Shown here in pieces: positions 1 to 10,325 of a stretch of DNA of 64,000 nucleotides. The translations under genes and the position numbers were made by a program. The notes beneath the pieces are model-generated. The model made no database searches and was not told where the DNA came from. It saw nothing but the letters and a program-made list of their open reading frames with translations. Position 1 is the first letter of the stretch. Every line of letters starts with the position of its first letter. This DNA comes from Hydrogenophaga pseudoflava (GTDB lineage Bacteria > Pseudomonadota > Gammaproteobacteria > Burkholderiales > Burkholderiaceae_C): positions 310,001 through 374,000 of the forward strand of contig NZ_JAVHJP010000002.1 of assembly GCF_031020795.1 (NCBI RefSeq). Reading direction: 5' to 3'.

Positions 1-521
1 TCGATCAGGATCTGCCGCGCGAGGGTCTGGCGCAGTTCCAGCGTCTCGGCCACCTGGATGGTGGCCATGCCCTGACCGGCCTCGCCCGCCACTGGCTGCA
101 ACAGCACCGCCATGCGGACCGGCGCGCCGCGGTAGGCGTCGTCGTAGAAGTGCACCAGGGCCGCGTAGATCTTCTGGTCGGGCAGGCGGGTTTTGGGCGG
201 GGGCAGGTCTTCGAAGCCAGAGACCATCTCGTCGCGAAAGCCGCTGACCCGGTAGAAAAGGCGGCTGCGGTTGTCGGCCTCGAAGGCCTCCAGCGCGGAG
301 TAGAGCAGCGACGAGCGCACGCTGGGCTGGCCACCGATGCGCACCACCTCCAGCTGCTCGCCCAGCGACTTGGCTGTGGCCAGCAGGGTGCGGTCGTAGG
401 CGGTGTCGGCGCCCGCCAGCGCCTGCCGGTAAAGCACCACCGTGTTGATGACCACGAAGCCGAACAGCGGCAGCAGGATGCCCAGCAGCAGCGTGCGGCG
501 CAGCGAGAGCGGAGCGCTCAA
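1..521 (-). CDS. tctE: Sensor histidine kinase, TctE-like, N-terminal part (runs off window)
   Basis: This is the first 173 codons of a membrane sensor kinase; the rest lies beyond the left edge. No ATG fits: the frame opens at a TTG at 519-521, with a GAGGA ribosome site overlapping the stop codon of the response regulator upstream. A hydrophobic segment at about residues 10-32 (core LLGILLPLFGFVVINTVV) is followed by a periplasmic region containing YDRTLLATAKSLGEQ and FYRVSGFRDEMVSG, which resemble the 2CSK_N sensor domain of TctE-type kinases. The HAMP, H-box and ATPase domains are not in view. With the adjacent regulator it should form the two-component pair controlling the divergent tctCBA genes. 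The TctE assignment rests on this domain and the context. Confidence 0.8.
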   Translation of the reverse strand, partial: MSAPLSLRRTLLLGILLPLFGFVVINTVVLYRQALAGADTAYDRTLLATAKSLGEQLEVVRIGGQPSVRSSLLYSALEAFEADNRSRLFYRVSGFRDEMVSGFEDLPPPKTRLPDQKIYAALVHFYDDAYRGAPVRMAVLLQPVAGEAGQGMATIQVAETLELRQTLARQILI

Positions 522-531
522 GGGACGTTCC

Positions 532-1221
532 TCAAGCCGCCGCCTTCAACAGGTAGCCCAGCCCGCGCAGCGTCACCAGCTGGGCACCGGTGTGGCCGAT
601 CTTCTTGCGCAGCCGGTAGGCCACCACCTCGATGGCTTCGGGCTGCACATGGGCCTCGCCGGGGAACACCAGCTCGAACAGGCGTTCCTTGGTGATGGCC
701 TGGCCAGGCTGTGACAGCACCGCGCGCAGCAGCGCCAGTTCGCGCGGCGCCAGCTCCATCGGCTCGCCGCCATGGTAGACGGCGCCGCTGTCGCGGTCGA
801 TCTGCATGCCGCACCAGCCGGCGCTGCGCGCAGGCAGGGTACCGGGGCTGTCGGCGGCCTCGGCCGAACGGCGCACCAGGGCGCGCACCCGGGCCTCCAG
901 TTCGTCCAGATCAAAGGGCTTGGGCAGGTAGTCGTCGGCGCCGGTGTTCAGCCCGATGATGCGGTCGCCCACGGTGCCGCGCGCGGTGAGGATGATCACC
1001 GGCGTCTTCAGGCCTTCGGCGCGCGCGTCGCCCAGCACCTGCAGGCCGTCGCGCCCGGGCAGGCTCAGGTCCAGCAGCACCACGTCGGGCAGGCTGGATC
1101 GCCACAGTGCCAGCGCCTTGTCTCCGTCGCCGCAGGTGAGCACCTGCATGCCGCGTCGTTCCAGCGTGCGCTGCAGGGTGGCCTGCATGGTGGGGTTGTC
1201 TTCGACCAGAAGCAGTTTCAT
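532..1221 (-). CDS. tctD: OmpR-family response regulator, TctD-like
   Basis: This 229-residue two-domain regulator has an N-terminal receiver domain: acidic pocket E7/D8, phospho-acceptor D51 in LLDLSLPGRDG, T79 and K101 in YLPKPF. The C-terminal winged helix (about 130-226) ends in the typical VVAYRLRKKIG and TLRGLGYLL strings of OmpR/PhoB proteins. Its stop codon overlaps the ribosome site of the kinase, so the two are translationally linked. It lies 19 bp downstream of the DUF1631 gene on the same strand. The tripartite tricarboxylate transporter on the opposite strand suggests the TctD role, activating citrate-type carboxylate uptake; target specificity is inferred from context only. Confidence 0.88.
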   Translation of the reverse strand: MKLLLVEDNPTMQATLQRTLERRGMQVLTCGDGDKALALWRSSLPDVVLLDLSLPGRDGLQVLGDARAEGLKTPVIILTARGTVGDRIIGLNTGADDYLPKPFDLDELEARVRALVRRSAEAADSPGTLPARSAGWCGMQIDRDSGAVYHGGEPMELAPRELALLRAVLSQPGQAITKERLFELVFPGEAHVQPEAIEVVAYRLRKKIGHTGAQLVTLRGLGYLLKAAA

Positions 1222-1240
1222 CGCGGGGCAGGGCGGCGGC

Positions 1241-3307
1241 TCAGAGGCGCCCGGAATTGAGGAAGGCCTGGCGCGTCACCGCGTTGAGGGCGTCGTCCAC
1301 CAGGCCATGGTCGGCCACCACCTTCAGCCGCCCCATCTCGCGCAGGCGCTCCAGCCCGCGCAGGGTCAGCGAGACGCTGCGCCCGTTGGCGGCGTTGAAC
1401 AGGAACATGGTGCCGTGCGGGCTGGCCCAGGTGAGCTGGCAGCGCAGGTCTTCGTCGCCATCGCGCAGGTCGACCCAGGTACCCACCGCCAGCGGGCGCG
1501 AATTCGATGTGGTCTCGGTCTGGCGCTGGCGCAGCCAGTCGGGGTCCATCGGTTCGGTGTCCTGGAATCCGGGCTGGCTTTCGATCCGCAGGTCGTCCAT
1601 GAACCCCGAGTCGCGAGCCTCCACCGGATGCACCCAGGTGTCTGGCAGGTCAATGCCCGCTTCGTCCTCGTCGCGTCTGGGCTTGTAGGCGGGTTCCTGC
1701 AACTCCATCAGGGCCTGAAAAAACGAGTCGGCCTGGGCGCGCGGGTAGTCGATGGAATCGAGCCCCTCGCGCAGGGTGCGCAGCAGGCCGGGGATGATCT
1801 TGACCAGCCGGGGCCGGTTGAGGCTGGCCAGTTCGTGCTGGCTCGACCACAGCAGGTCCGGCAGCACGTCCATGTAGCGCAGCGCTGGCGCGTCGCCGGG
1901 TGTGAGGCCGTCGCCGGCCTGCGCCCGGATGCGCGCCTGCGCCACCACCTGGGCCCAGGCTCCGGTGAGAAAGCGACGCACCACACCGGGTGCGCGGGCG
2001 AAGTCGTTGCGGGCCTGGATCTCCGAGGCCACGCGTTCGGCCAGCAGGTTGCGCTGCTCCACCTTCACCAGGGTCTGCATGGCCAGACCGCGCGCGGGCG
2101 CCTGGGTCACCGGGTCGGTGCGCCCCAGGCGTGCCAGCAGTTCACCGATGCGCTGCGACAGCTGGCTGGCCGGCACCTGCAGGTCCTGTTCGATCGTGCG
2201 CAGCTGCTGCACATAGGCCTGGAAGCCGGCGTCCTGCTCGCTCTTGAAGGCCAGGGCGCGCTCGGTCAGCACATCGAGCAGGCGCCGCGCCGGGTTGCTG
2301 CGGTCGGCGAAAAAACGCGGGTCGTTGCGCGCCAGCGCCAGCAGCACGGGCTTGAGCCGCAACAGCAACTCCCGCACCGGCCCCAGCAGGCGGACGTCTT
2401 CGGCGATGCCGCGCAGCATCAGCGTCACCACTTCCACCGCCAGCGTGCGCACCATGGCGTTGGCTTCCAGCGCCCGCGACGGGTCCGTGGCGTCGTTTGA
2501 GCCGCGGGCGACGTTGCCCACCAGCAGCTGGTGCAGGTGGTCCAGCGTGAGCAGTTCGTTTTTGGAGGTCATGGCCGCCATGGGCAGGCCGTCTTCGCTG
2601 GAGCGGGAGGCGCCGCGGTCCGCGGGCTTGCCCACCGGCGTCTGCACCACCTTGTACCCCGCGGGCTGCACGCCCCAGCGATCCAGCAGATCGACCAGCT
2701 GGCGGTAGAACCGCCGCAGCTCCTGGCCGAGGGGCAGGGCGCCGATGTGCAGCCACTGCACCCGCACGTCGTCCTCGATGTGCAGTTTGGACAATGCGCG
2801 GATTAGCGCGCCGATGATGGCCTCGGGGTGCAGCGGGTTGGCCTTGCTGCTCACCACGGTGAGCCCGCGGGCGCTGCTCAGGCGCGCATCGAGCAGCACC
2901 AGCTCTTCTTCCACCGCCATCTTCACCACCTGCTGGATGCGCGCCAACTCGACGGTGTGCTGCACCTGCTGGTGGTCCATCAGCTCCAGGTCGTCCAGGC
3001 TGAGTGTGTCCAGGCGGCGGGCCGGGGCCTTGCCGGTGACGGGGTCCGGGTCGCCCTGCCCGGCGGCTGCACTGCCCATGGACTGCGACAGCGCGGTCAG
3101 AAAGTGCTCGGTCACGCGCTGCTGGTAGGCCGCCAGAGTGGCGCGGGCCTGTCCGGCGCTGCGCTGTTCGGTGGCACCGACGGCCGAGGCCTCCTTCTGC
3201 TGCAGGGCGTTGCCCAGTGCTGCCAGCCAGCGCGGCACCCAGTCGGCCGACAGCACCAGCGCCTCCTTGAGGCAGGCATCGAACATGGAATCGGCGTGTG
3301 CATTCAT
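1241..3307 (-). CDS. DUF1631 family protein
   Basis: This is a 688-residue cytosolic protein without signal peptide or membrane segment. Length and strings such as RGIAEDVRLLGPVRELLL, FFADRSNPARRLLD and, near the C-terminus, QLTWASPHGTMFLFN match the DUF1631 family common in Beta- and Gammaproteobacteria, which is often misannotated as thymidine phosphorylase. The C-terminal 60 residues look like a PilZ-type beta barrel, but I do not see a clear RxxxR motif. I chose the ATG at 3305-3307; an in-frame TTG lies 21 nt upstream. It is head to head with tctC and 19 bp upstream of the response regulator, so it may be the first gene of that operon. Function is unknown. Confidence 0.82.
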   Translation of the reverse strand: MNAHADSMFDACLKEALVLSADWVPRWLAALGNALQQKEASAVGATEQRSAGQARATLAAYQQRVTEHFLTALSQSMGSAAAGQGDPDPVTGKAPARRLDTLSLDDLELMDHQQVQHTVELARIQQVVKMAVEEELVLLDARLSSARGLTVVSSKANPLHPEAIIGALIRALSKLHIEDDVRVQWLHIGALPLGQELRRFYRQLVDLLDRWGVQPAGYKVVQTPVGKPADRGASRSSEDGLPMAAMTSKNELLTLDHLHQLLVGNVARGSNDATDPSRALEANAMVRTLAVEVVTLMLRGIAEDVRLLGPVRELLLRLKPVLLALARNDPRFFADRSNPARRLLDVLTERALAFKSEQDAGFQAYVQQLRTIEQDLQVPASQLSQRIGELLARLGRTDPVTQAPARGLAMQTLVKVEQRNLLAERVASEIQARNDFARAPGVVRRFLTGAWAQVVAQARIRAQAGDGLTPGDAPALRYMDVLPDLLWSSQHELASLNRPRLVKIIPGLLRTLREGLDSIDYPRAQADSFFQALMELQEPAYKPRRDEDEAGIDLPDTWVHPVEARDSGFMDDLRIESQPGFQDTEPMDPDWLRQRQTETTSNSRPLAVGTWVDLRDGDEDLRCQLTWASPHGTMFLFNAANGRSVSLTLRGLERLREMGRLKVVADHGLVDDALNAVTRQAFLNSGRL

Positions 3308-3418
3308 GAGCGACGGGCGCGTGGTCAAAGGCCCAGCGTGGTTGGGAGGCTGGTGCGATTATGGTCCTCCCTGCGACAACCGGTCCCGCCTGTCACTAGG
3401 GTTTTTCCTGACGGTGGC

Positions 3419-3444
3419 GACAGCCGATTGACAGCGGCCGACAG
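3419..3444 (+). promoter_or_regulatory. Three phased GACAG direct repeats upstream of tctC
   Basis: GACAG occurs at 3419-3423, 3430-3434 and 3440-3444, that is at 11- and 10-bp intervals on one face of the helix, 40-65 bp before the tctC start. OmpR/PhoB-type regulators bind direct repeats with about one helical turn of spacing, so this is a candidate TctD site. That is inference; no experimental motif is known to me for this regulator. Confidence 0.4.
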
Positions 3445-3484
3445 GAACATCAGGTCCGTCGATCAACCTCCCACGGAGACAAAC

Positions 3485-4450
3485 ATGCGTCGCGATACCT
3501 TCCTCAAGTCCCTGGCCGCCCTGGCCGCCGCCGGTGCCCTGCCCAATGCCGCCTGGGCCCAGGGTGCCAACGTCAAGATGATGATTCCCGCCAACCCCGG
3601 TGGTGGCTGGGACGGCACGGGCCGTGCCCTGGGCGAGGCCTTGCGCGATTCGGGTGTCGCGTCCTCCGTGACGTACGAGAACAAGGGCGGTGCCGCCGGT
3701 GCCATCGGCCTGGCCCAGTTCTACAACGCCGCCAAGGGCGACCCGAACGCCCTGATGGTGATGGGCGCCGTGATGCTGGGCGGCATCATCACCGGCAAGC
3801 CGCCGGTCTCGATCACCCAGGTCACGCCGATCGCCCGCCTGACCACCGAATACAACGTGTTCGTGCTGCCCGCCAGCTCGCCCTTCAACACCATGAAGGA
3901 TGTGGTCGAGGCGCTCAAGAAGGACCCGGGCAGCGTCAAGTGGGGCGGCGGTTCGCGCGGCTCCACCGAACACATCGCCGCTTCGCAGATCGCCCAGGCC
4001 GTGGGCGTGCCCGCCGCCAAGATCAACTACGTGCCCTTCCGTGGGGGCGGTGAGGCCGTCGCCGCCATCCTGGGTGGCAACGTGACCGTCGGTGGCTCGG
4101 GCTACAGCGAGTTCCAGCAGTACATCGAGAGCGGCAAGATGAAGGCGATCGCCATCACCGCCGGCCAGCGCGTCAAGGGCCTGGACAAGATCCCCACGCT
4201 CAAGGAGCAGGGCATCGACGTCGAGATCGGCAACTGGCGCGGCGTCTACGGCGCCGCCGGCATCACCCCCGAGCAGCGCGCCGCGCTGACCGAGATGATC
4301 GTCAAGGCCACCAAGAGCAAGGCCTGGCAGGAAGCCCTGGTCAAGAACAACTGGACCCCGGCCCTGCTGACCGGCAAGGAATTCGACGCCTTCGTCGACA
4401 AGGACTTCTCCACGCTGCGCGCCACCATGGTCCGCGCCGGCATGGTGTAA
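3485..4450 (+). CDS. tctC: Tripartite tricarboxylate transporter substrate-binding protein (TctC/Bug)
   Basis: This 321-residue periplasmic binding protein has an export signal with a twin-arginine-like start (RRDTFLK) and a cleavable AAWAQG end. It carries Bug-family strings MMIPANPGGGWDGTGRAL, YENKGGAAGAIGLAQF and VPFRGGGEAVAAILGGN. It binds a carboxylate and hands it to the TctA/TctB membrane pair encoded next. The ATG at 3485 follows CACGGAGAC as ribosome site; the reading frame is open much further upstream but without signal-peptide sense. It is the first gene of tctC-tctB-tctA, and GACAG repeats upstream may bind the TctD-like regulator. The ligand is unknown; citrate or a related di- or tricarboxylate is a family-level guess. 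Confidence 0.92.
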   Translation: MRRDTFLKSLAALAAAGALPNAAWAQGANVKMMIPANPGGGWDGTGRALGEALRDSGVASSVTYENKGGAAGAIGLAQFYNAAKGDPNALMVMGAVMLGGIITGKPPVSITQVTPIARLTTEYNVFVLPASSPFNTMKDVVEALKKDPGSVKWGGGSRGSTEHIAASQIAQAVGVPAAKINYVPFRGGGEAVAAILGGNVTVGGSGYSEFQQYIESGKMKAIAITAGQRVKGLDKIPTLKEQGIDVEIGNWRGVYGAAGITPEQRAALTEMIVKATKSKAWQEALVKNNWTPALLTGKEFDAFVDKDFSTLRATMVRAGMV

Positions 4451-4528
4451 GGCCCGCCTCCGGTCCGTCCGTCACAGCGGCCGCGGCGTTCGCGTCGCGG
4501 CTGCGCTGTTTTCTGAGTGGAGAAGCCC

Positions 4529-5065
4529 ATGCAAGCCGACACCCCTTCCGCGCAGGAAGCGCGTCCCGATCACCGCCCGGGCCAGCTGGCCATGGGCATC
4601 GCCGCCGTGGTGGTGGCCGCCTTGCTCGCCTACGGCGCGGCCCACATCCCGTCCGACGCCGGATACGCAGGCGTGGGCCCCGACTTCCTGCCCTGGCTGG
4701 TGGCGGGGGCGCTGGGCCTGTGCGGCGTGATGCTGATTCTTGAAGTGCGCTCCGGCGGCTACCGCAACATGGAAGAGCCCTCGGGTGCGGCCCGGGGCGA
4801 CTGGCACGCGCTGGCCTGGGTGTCGGCCGGCATCCTGGGCAACGCGGCGCTCATCACCACTCTCGGCTTCATCCTCAGCTGCGCGCTGTGCTACACGCTC
4901 GCGGTGCGTGGTCTGCGCATCAGCGAAGGCAAGTCCGGCGGCAACGCCATGCAGGCGCTGCGCGACCTGGTCACGGGTGTGGTGATCGCCGCGCCGACCT
5001 ACTGGCTGTTCACCAAATTCCTCGCTGTCAACCTGCCGGGGCTGACCGGCACCGGCTGGATCTGA
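4529..5065 (+). CDS. tctB: Tripartite tricarboxylate transporter small membrane subunit TctB
   Basis: This 178-residue protein has four predicted membrane helices, for example around GQLAMGIAAVVVAALLAYG, FLPWLVAGALGLCGVMLIL, ILGNAALITTLGFILSC and VTGVVIAAPTYWLFTKF. It matches the TctB family in size and in the YAGVGPDFLPW motif after the first helix. The ATG at 4529 has GGAG six bases upstream; an in-frame GTG at 4517 lies within that ribosome-site region and is less likely. It sits between tctC and tctA in the same operon, 15 bp before tctA. With TctA it forms the inner-membrane permease. Confidence 0.9.
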   Translation: MQADTPSAQEARPDHRPGQLAMGIAAVVVAALLAYGAAHIPSDAGYAGVGPDFLPWLVAGALGLCGVMLILEVRSGGYRNMEEPSGAARGDWHALAWVSAGILGNAALITTLGFILSCALCYTLAVRGLRISEGKSGGNAMQALRDLVTGVVIAAPTYWLFTKFLAVNLPGLTGTGWI

Positions 5066-5080
5066 TCAGGGAGCACAACC

Positions 5081-6574
5081 ATGATGGACACCTGGAACCA
5101 GCTGCTGGGCGGCTTTGCCACCGCAGCCACCCCCCTGAACCTGCTGTGGGCGCTGGCCGGCTGCGCGCTGGGCACCGCCATCGGCGTGCTGCCCGGCCTC
5201 GGCCCGGCGGTGACCGTGGCCATGCTGCTGCCGATCACCGGGCAGGTCGAACCGACCGCCTCGATGATCTTCTTCGCCGGCATCTACTACGGCGCCATGT
5301 ACGGCGGCTCGACCACCTCGATTCTGCTCAACACACCGGGCGAGACCGGCACCATGGTGACCGCGCTCGAAGGCTTCAAGATGGCCAAGAACGGCCGCGC
5401 GGGCGCCGCGCTGGCGACCTCGGCCATCGGTTCCTTTGTCGCCGGCACCATCGCCACCGTGCTGGTCACGCTGTTCGCGCCCATCCTGGCCGACTTCGCC
5501 GTCAAGCTGGGGCCGCCGGAATACTTCTGCTTGATGCTGCTGGCCTTCACCACGGTGTCGGCCGTGCTCGGCCAAAGCACGCTGCGCGGCCTCACGTCGC
5601 TGTTCGTCGGTCTGGCCATGGGCCTGGTCGGCATGGACCAGATCACCGGGCAGGTGCGCTACACCGCAGGCGTCATCGAGCTGATGGACGGCCTGGAGGT
5701 GGTGCTGGTGGCGGTCGGCCTGTTCGCCGTGACCGAGGCGCTCTACAACGCCCTCTACGAGGGCAAGAGCGCATCGAGCATGAACAAGATGAACAAGGCC
5801 CACATGACCAAGACCGAGTGGCGCCGCTCATGGCCGGCCTGGCTGCGGGGCACCTTCATCGGCTTCCCGTTCGGAACGATTCCGGCGGGCGGCTCCGAGA
5901 TCCCCACCTTCCTGAGCTACGCGACCGAGCGCAAGCTGGCTGACCCCGAGCACAAGCAGGAGTTCGGCACCACCGGTGCCATCGAAGGCGTGGCCGGCCC
6001 CGAAGCCGCCAACAACTCGGCGGTGACCGCGACCCTGGTGCCGCTGCTGACGCTGGGCATCCCCACCTCGGTGACCGCCGCCATCCTGCTGTCCGCGCTG
6101 CAGAACTACGGCATCAATGCCGGCCCGCAGCTGTTCCAGACCTCGTCCGACCTGGTCTGGGCGCTGATCGCCTCGCTCTACATCGGCAACGTGATGCTGC
6201 TGGTGCTCAACCTGCCGATGGTGGGCCTGTGGGTCAAGCTGCTGAAGATTCCCAAGGCGCCGCTGTACGCCGGCATCCTGATCTTCGCGACCGTGGGCGT
6301 GTACGGCATGCGCCAGAGCTCGTTCGACCTGTTCCTGATGTTCGGCCTGGCGCTGGTGGGGGTGGCGATGCGCCGCTTCGACTTCCCCACCGCGCCCATC
6401 ATCGTGGGTCTGATCCTCGGGCCTCTCGCAGAAGCCCAGTTCCGCAACGCCATGTCCATCGGCGAGGGCAGCTTCACCGTGTTCTTCGAGCGCCCGATGT
6501 CGGCCGCGCTGCTGGTGATCGTGCTGCTGGTGCTGGTGACGCCGCGCCTGCTGGCCTGGCACCGCAAGGCATAG
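5081..6574 (+). CDS. tctA: Tripartite tricarboxylate transporter large membrane subunit TctA
   Basis: This 497-residue polytopic protein is the expected size for TctA. Family hallmarks are visible: [17 protein letters not shown] near the N-terminus, [35 protein letters not shown], and a second internal [20 protein letters not shown] repeat. It is the main permease subunit, driven by an ion gradient. Translation starts at ATG 5081 (a double ATG) after AGGGAG. It ends the operon and is followed by a GC-rich palindromic stretch. No frameshift or missing segment is seen. Confidence 0.93.
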   Translation: MMDTWNQLLGGFATAATPLNLLWALAGCALGTAIGVLPGLGPAVTVAMLLPITGQVEPTASMIFFAGIYYGAMYGGSTTSILLNTPGETGTMVTALEGFKMAKNGRAGAALATSAIGSFVAGTIATVLVTLFAPILADFAVKLGPPEYFCLMLLAFTTVSAVLGQSTLRGLTSLFVGLAMGLVGMDQITGQVRYTAGVIELMDGLEVVLVAVGLFAVTEALYNALYEGKSASSMNKMNKAHMTKTEWRRSWPAWLRGTFIGFPFGTIPAGGSEIPTFLSYATERKLADPEHKQEFGTTGAIEGVAGPEAANNSAVTATLVPLLTLGIPTSVTAAILLSALQNYGINAGPQLFQTSSDLVWALIASLYIGNVMLLVLNLPMVGLWVKLLKIPKAPLYAGILIFATVGVYGMRQSSFDLFLMFGLALVGVAMRRFDFPTAPIIVGLILGPLAEAQFRNAMSIGEGSFTVFFERPMSAALLVIVLLVLVTPRLLAWHRKA

Positions 6575-6604
6575 CCCCCACGCTCCGCCGCTGCGCGGGT
6601 CGCT

Positions 6605-6651
6605 GCCCCCCGAGGGGGCTGATCCGCCTTGGGGCGGCCCGGCGGCGGATC
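6605..6651 (+). repeat. GC-rich intergenic palindromic element
   Basis: Between tctA and the sigma54 activator lie two adjacent hairpins: GCCCCC/GGGGGC with a 3-base loop (6605-6619) and GATCCGCC/GGCGGATC with a 15-base loop (6621-6651). There is no U-tract, so it is not a classic terminator. Similar dispersed elements are common between genes in Comamonadaceae (general recollection), but only one copy is present here. Confidence 0.45.
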
Positions 6652-6684
6652 GCTTCTCTCGCCCGCGGGGGGTACCATTCCTTG

Positions 6685-8135
<1,451 letters not shown>

Positions 8136-8160
<25 letters not shown>

Positions 8161-8205
8161 AATTCAGACATATGAGAGCCCTCACCACTGTCTGAATTTC
8201 AGACA
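8136..8205 (+). promoter_or_regulatory. Three 17-bp upstream activating sequences
   Basis: The 17-bp palindrome TGTCTGAA-N-TTCAGACA occurs at 8189-8205 (perfect), 8154-8170 (one mismatch) and 8136-8152 (two mismatches; the latter is also the core of a 9-bp-arm inverted repeat at 8132-8154). They lie about 50-140 bp before a sigma54 promoter, the usual position for enhancer sites. The first two overlap the end of the activator gene. They are most likely bound by that activator. Confidence 0.8.
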
Positions 8206-8256
8206 ATCGGGTGGCTGACGGGCTGCAGGGCGTTGATTCGAAAGGCATTTTTCTCC

Positions 8257-8272
8257 TGGCACGGTCCCTGCA
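8257..8272 (+). promoter_or_regulatory. Sigma54 (-24/-12) promoter
   Basis: TGGCACGGTCCCTGCA matches the sigma54 consensus TGGCACG-N4-TTGCA with one difference. The invariant GG (8258-8259) and GC (8270-8271) are exactly 10 bases apart. It lies about 50 bp before the substrate-binding protein gene and downstream of three candidate enhancer palindromes. Confidence 0.85.
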
Positions 8273-8323
8273 GAATGCGCTGGCGTTCACCGGCCCGGTG
8301 ATCCCACAACCAGGAGACAAGAC

Positions 8324-9511
8324 ATGTTCCAGACCACGCGCCGCGTTGCGGTGATGGCCCTTGCCTGCGGCGCCGCCGCTGCCTTTGCCCAGTCGGGCGG
8401 CGAAATCCGCATCGCCCACGTCTACAGCAAGACCGGCCCGCTGGAGGCCTATGGCAAGCAGACCCAGACCGGTCTGATGATGGGCCTGAACTACGCCACG
8501 GGCGGCACCATGACGGTGGCGGGCAAGAAGATCGTGGTGATCGAGAAGGACGACCAGGGCAAGCCCGACCTGGGCAAGAGCTTGCTGGCCGCGGCCTACG
8601 CCGACGACAAGGCCGACCTGGCGATCGGCCCGACCAGCTCGGGCGTGGCGCTGGCCATGCTGCCGGTGGCCGAGGAATACCAGAAGATCCTGCTGGTCGA
8701 GCCCGCGGTGGCCGACTCCATCACCGGCGACAAGTGGAACAAGTACATCTTCCGCACCGGCCGCAATTCCTCGCAGGACGCCATCTCCAACGCCGTGGCG
8801 CTGGACAAGGCCGGCACCACCATCGCCACTCTGGCGCAGGACTACGCCTTCGGCCGCGACGGCGTGAAGGCCTTCAAGGACGCGGTCAAGACCGCCAAGA
8901 TCGTCCACGAGGAATACCTGCCGACCAGCACCACCGACTTCACCGCCGGTGCACAGCGCCTGATCGACAAGCTCAAGGACGCGCCTGGCCGCAAGGTCAT
9001 CTTCATCATCTGGGCCGGCGCGGGCAACCCGTTCAAGATCGCCGACCTCGACCTCAAGCGCTACGGCATCGAGATCGCCACCGGCGGCAACATCCTGCCG
9101 GCCATGGCCTCGTACAAGAACTTCCCCGGCATGGAAGGCGCCACCTACTACTACTTCGGCATCCCGAAGAACCCGGTGAACGAGGCCATGGTGGCCCAGC
9201 ACTACACCCAGTTCAAGGCGCCGCCGGACTTCTTCACCGCCGGTGGTTTCAGCTCGGCCATGGCCGTTGTGACGGCGCTCAAGAAGAGCAACGGCGACGC
9301 CAAGGCCGCCACGCTGATTAAGACCATGGAAGGCATGAGCTTCGAGACGCCCAAGGGCACCATGACTTTCCGCAAGGAAGACCACCAGGCCATGCAGAGC
9401 ATGTACCACTTCAAGATCAAGGTGGATCCGGCCTTCCCGTGGGGCGTGCCTGAGCTGGTGCGCGAGATCAAGCCCGCGGACATGCAGGTCCCGATTCGCA
9501 ACAAGCGCTGA
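8324..9511 (+). CDS. Branched-chain-type ABC transporter substrate-binding protein
   Basis: This 395-residue periplasmic protein has an N-terminal signal peptide (about 1-22, ending AAAFAQSGG). The mature fold is the Leu/Ile/Val-binding type (Peripl_BP_6): IRIAHVYSKTGPLEAYGKQ, VIEKDDQGKPD and ATLAQDYAFGRDGVKAF are typical. It is the first gene after the sigma54 promoter and is followed at 52 bp by the ATPase genes. The ligand is unknown. Because the operon ends with an alpha/beta hydrolase and is controlled by a dedicated activator, an aromatic or other carboxylate is as likely as an amino acid. Confidence 0.88.
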   Translation: MFQTTRRVAVMALACGAAAAFAQSGGEIRIAHVYSKTGPLEAYGKQTQTGLMMGLNYATGGTMTVAGKKIVVIEKDDQGKPDLGKSLLAAAYADDKADLAIGPTSSGVALAMLPVAEEYQKILLVEPAVADSITGDKWNKYIFRTGRNSSQDAISNAVALDKAGTTIATLAQDYAFGRDGVKAFKDAVKTAKIVHEEYLPTSTTDFTAGAQRLIDKLKDAPGRKVIFIIWAGAGNPFKIADLDLKRYGIEIATGGNILPAMASYKNFPGMEGATYYYFGIPKNPVNEAMVAQHYTQFKAPPDFFTAGGFSSAMAVVTALKKSNGDAKAATLIKTMEGMSFETPKGTMTFRKEDHQAMQSMYHFKIKVDPAFPWGVPELVREIKPADMQVPIRNKR

Positions 9512-9563
9512 AAGCGCCTGTCCGTCTGACCCCTGCGCCGCGCTCGCGGCGCCAGGAGCCCCC

Positions 9564-10325
9564 ATGCTTGAAACCACTGACCTCACGGTCCGCTTCGGCG
9601 GGCACGTGGCGGTGAATGCTGTGTCCTGCGCGTTCGCGCCGGGCACGCTGACCGCCATCGTCGGCCCCAACGGCGCCGGCAAGACCACCTACTTCAACCT
9701 GATCTCGGGCCAGATCAAGGCCACGGCCGGGCGTGTGAAGCTCAACGGGGTGGACATCTCGCAGCAGGGCGCGCCCGCACGGGCGCAGGCCGGGCTGGGG
9801 CGGGCCTTCCAGCTCACCAACCTGTTCCCCAACCTGACCGTGCGCGAGAACGTGCGGCTGGCGGTGCAGGCGAGGGCAGGCGCAGGGCTGAATCTCTGGA
9901 AGATCTGGAGCGACCGGCGCGATCTGGTGGTGCGGGCCGACGAGGTGTTGGAGACCGTGGCCCTGGCCGACAAGGGCGACCAGCTCGCGGCCAGCCTGCC
10001 GCACGGTGACCAGCGCAAGCTCGAAGTCGGCATCCTGATGGCGCTGGAGCCGCAGGTCTTCATGTTCGACGAACCCACCGCCGGCATGAGCGTGGACGAG
10101 GTGCCGGTGATCCTGAACCTGATCCGCCAGCTCAAGGCCGACAAGACCAAGACCATCCTGCTGGTTGAGCACAAGATGGACGTGGTGCGCGAACTCTCGG
10201 ACCGCATCATCGTGCTGCACAACGGCGAACTGGTGGCCGACGGCGAACCCGCGACCGTGATCGCCTCGCCCGTGGTGCAGCAGGCCTACCTCGGCATCAA
10301 CCCGGAAGAGGAGGCCACGGCATGA
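9564..10325 (+). CDS. livG: Branched-chain-type ABC transporter ATPase (LivG-like)
   Basis: This 253-residue ATP-binding subunit has Walker A GPNGAGKT (about residues 33-40), the LivG insertion with GLGRAFQLTNLFPNLTVREN, Walker B VFMFDEPTAGM and the switch HKMD. The signature motif is LPHGDQRKLE, where LivG proteins normally have YGQQR; the first Q is D here. It pairs with the LivF-like ATPase whose ATG overlaps its stop (ATGA). It powers import by the membrane pair further down the operon. The specific substrate is not apparent. Confidence 0.92.
   Translation: MLETTDLTVRFGGHVAVNAVSCAFAPGTLTAIVGPNGAGKTTYFNLISGQIKATAGRVKLNGVDISQQGAPARAQAGLGRAFQLTNLFPNLTVRENVRLAVQARAGAGLNLWKIWSDRRDLVVRADEVLETVALADKGDQLAASLPHGDQRKLEVGILMALEPQVFMFDEPTAGMSVDEVPVILNLIRQLKADKTKTILLVEHKMDVVRELSDRIIVLHNGELVADGEPATVIASPVVQQAYLGINPEEEATA

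Noticed and set aside
944..2500. A 518-codon plus-strand frame opposite the response regulator and DUF1631 genes.
   Set aside because: It lies fully within shadow territory, with low-complexity His/Gln/Arg composition and no family resemblance.
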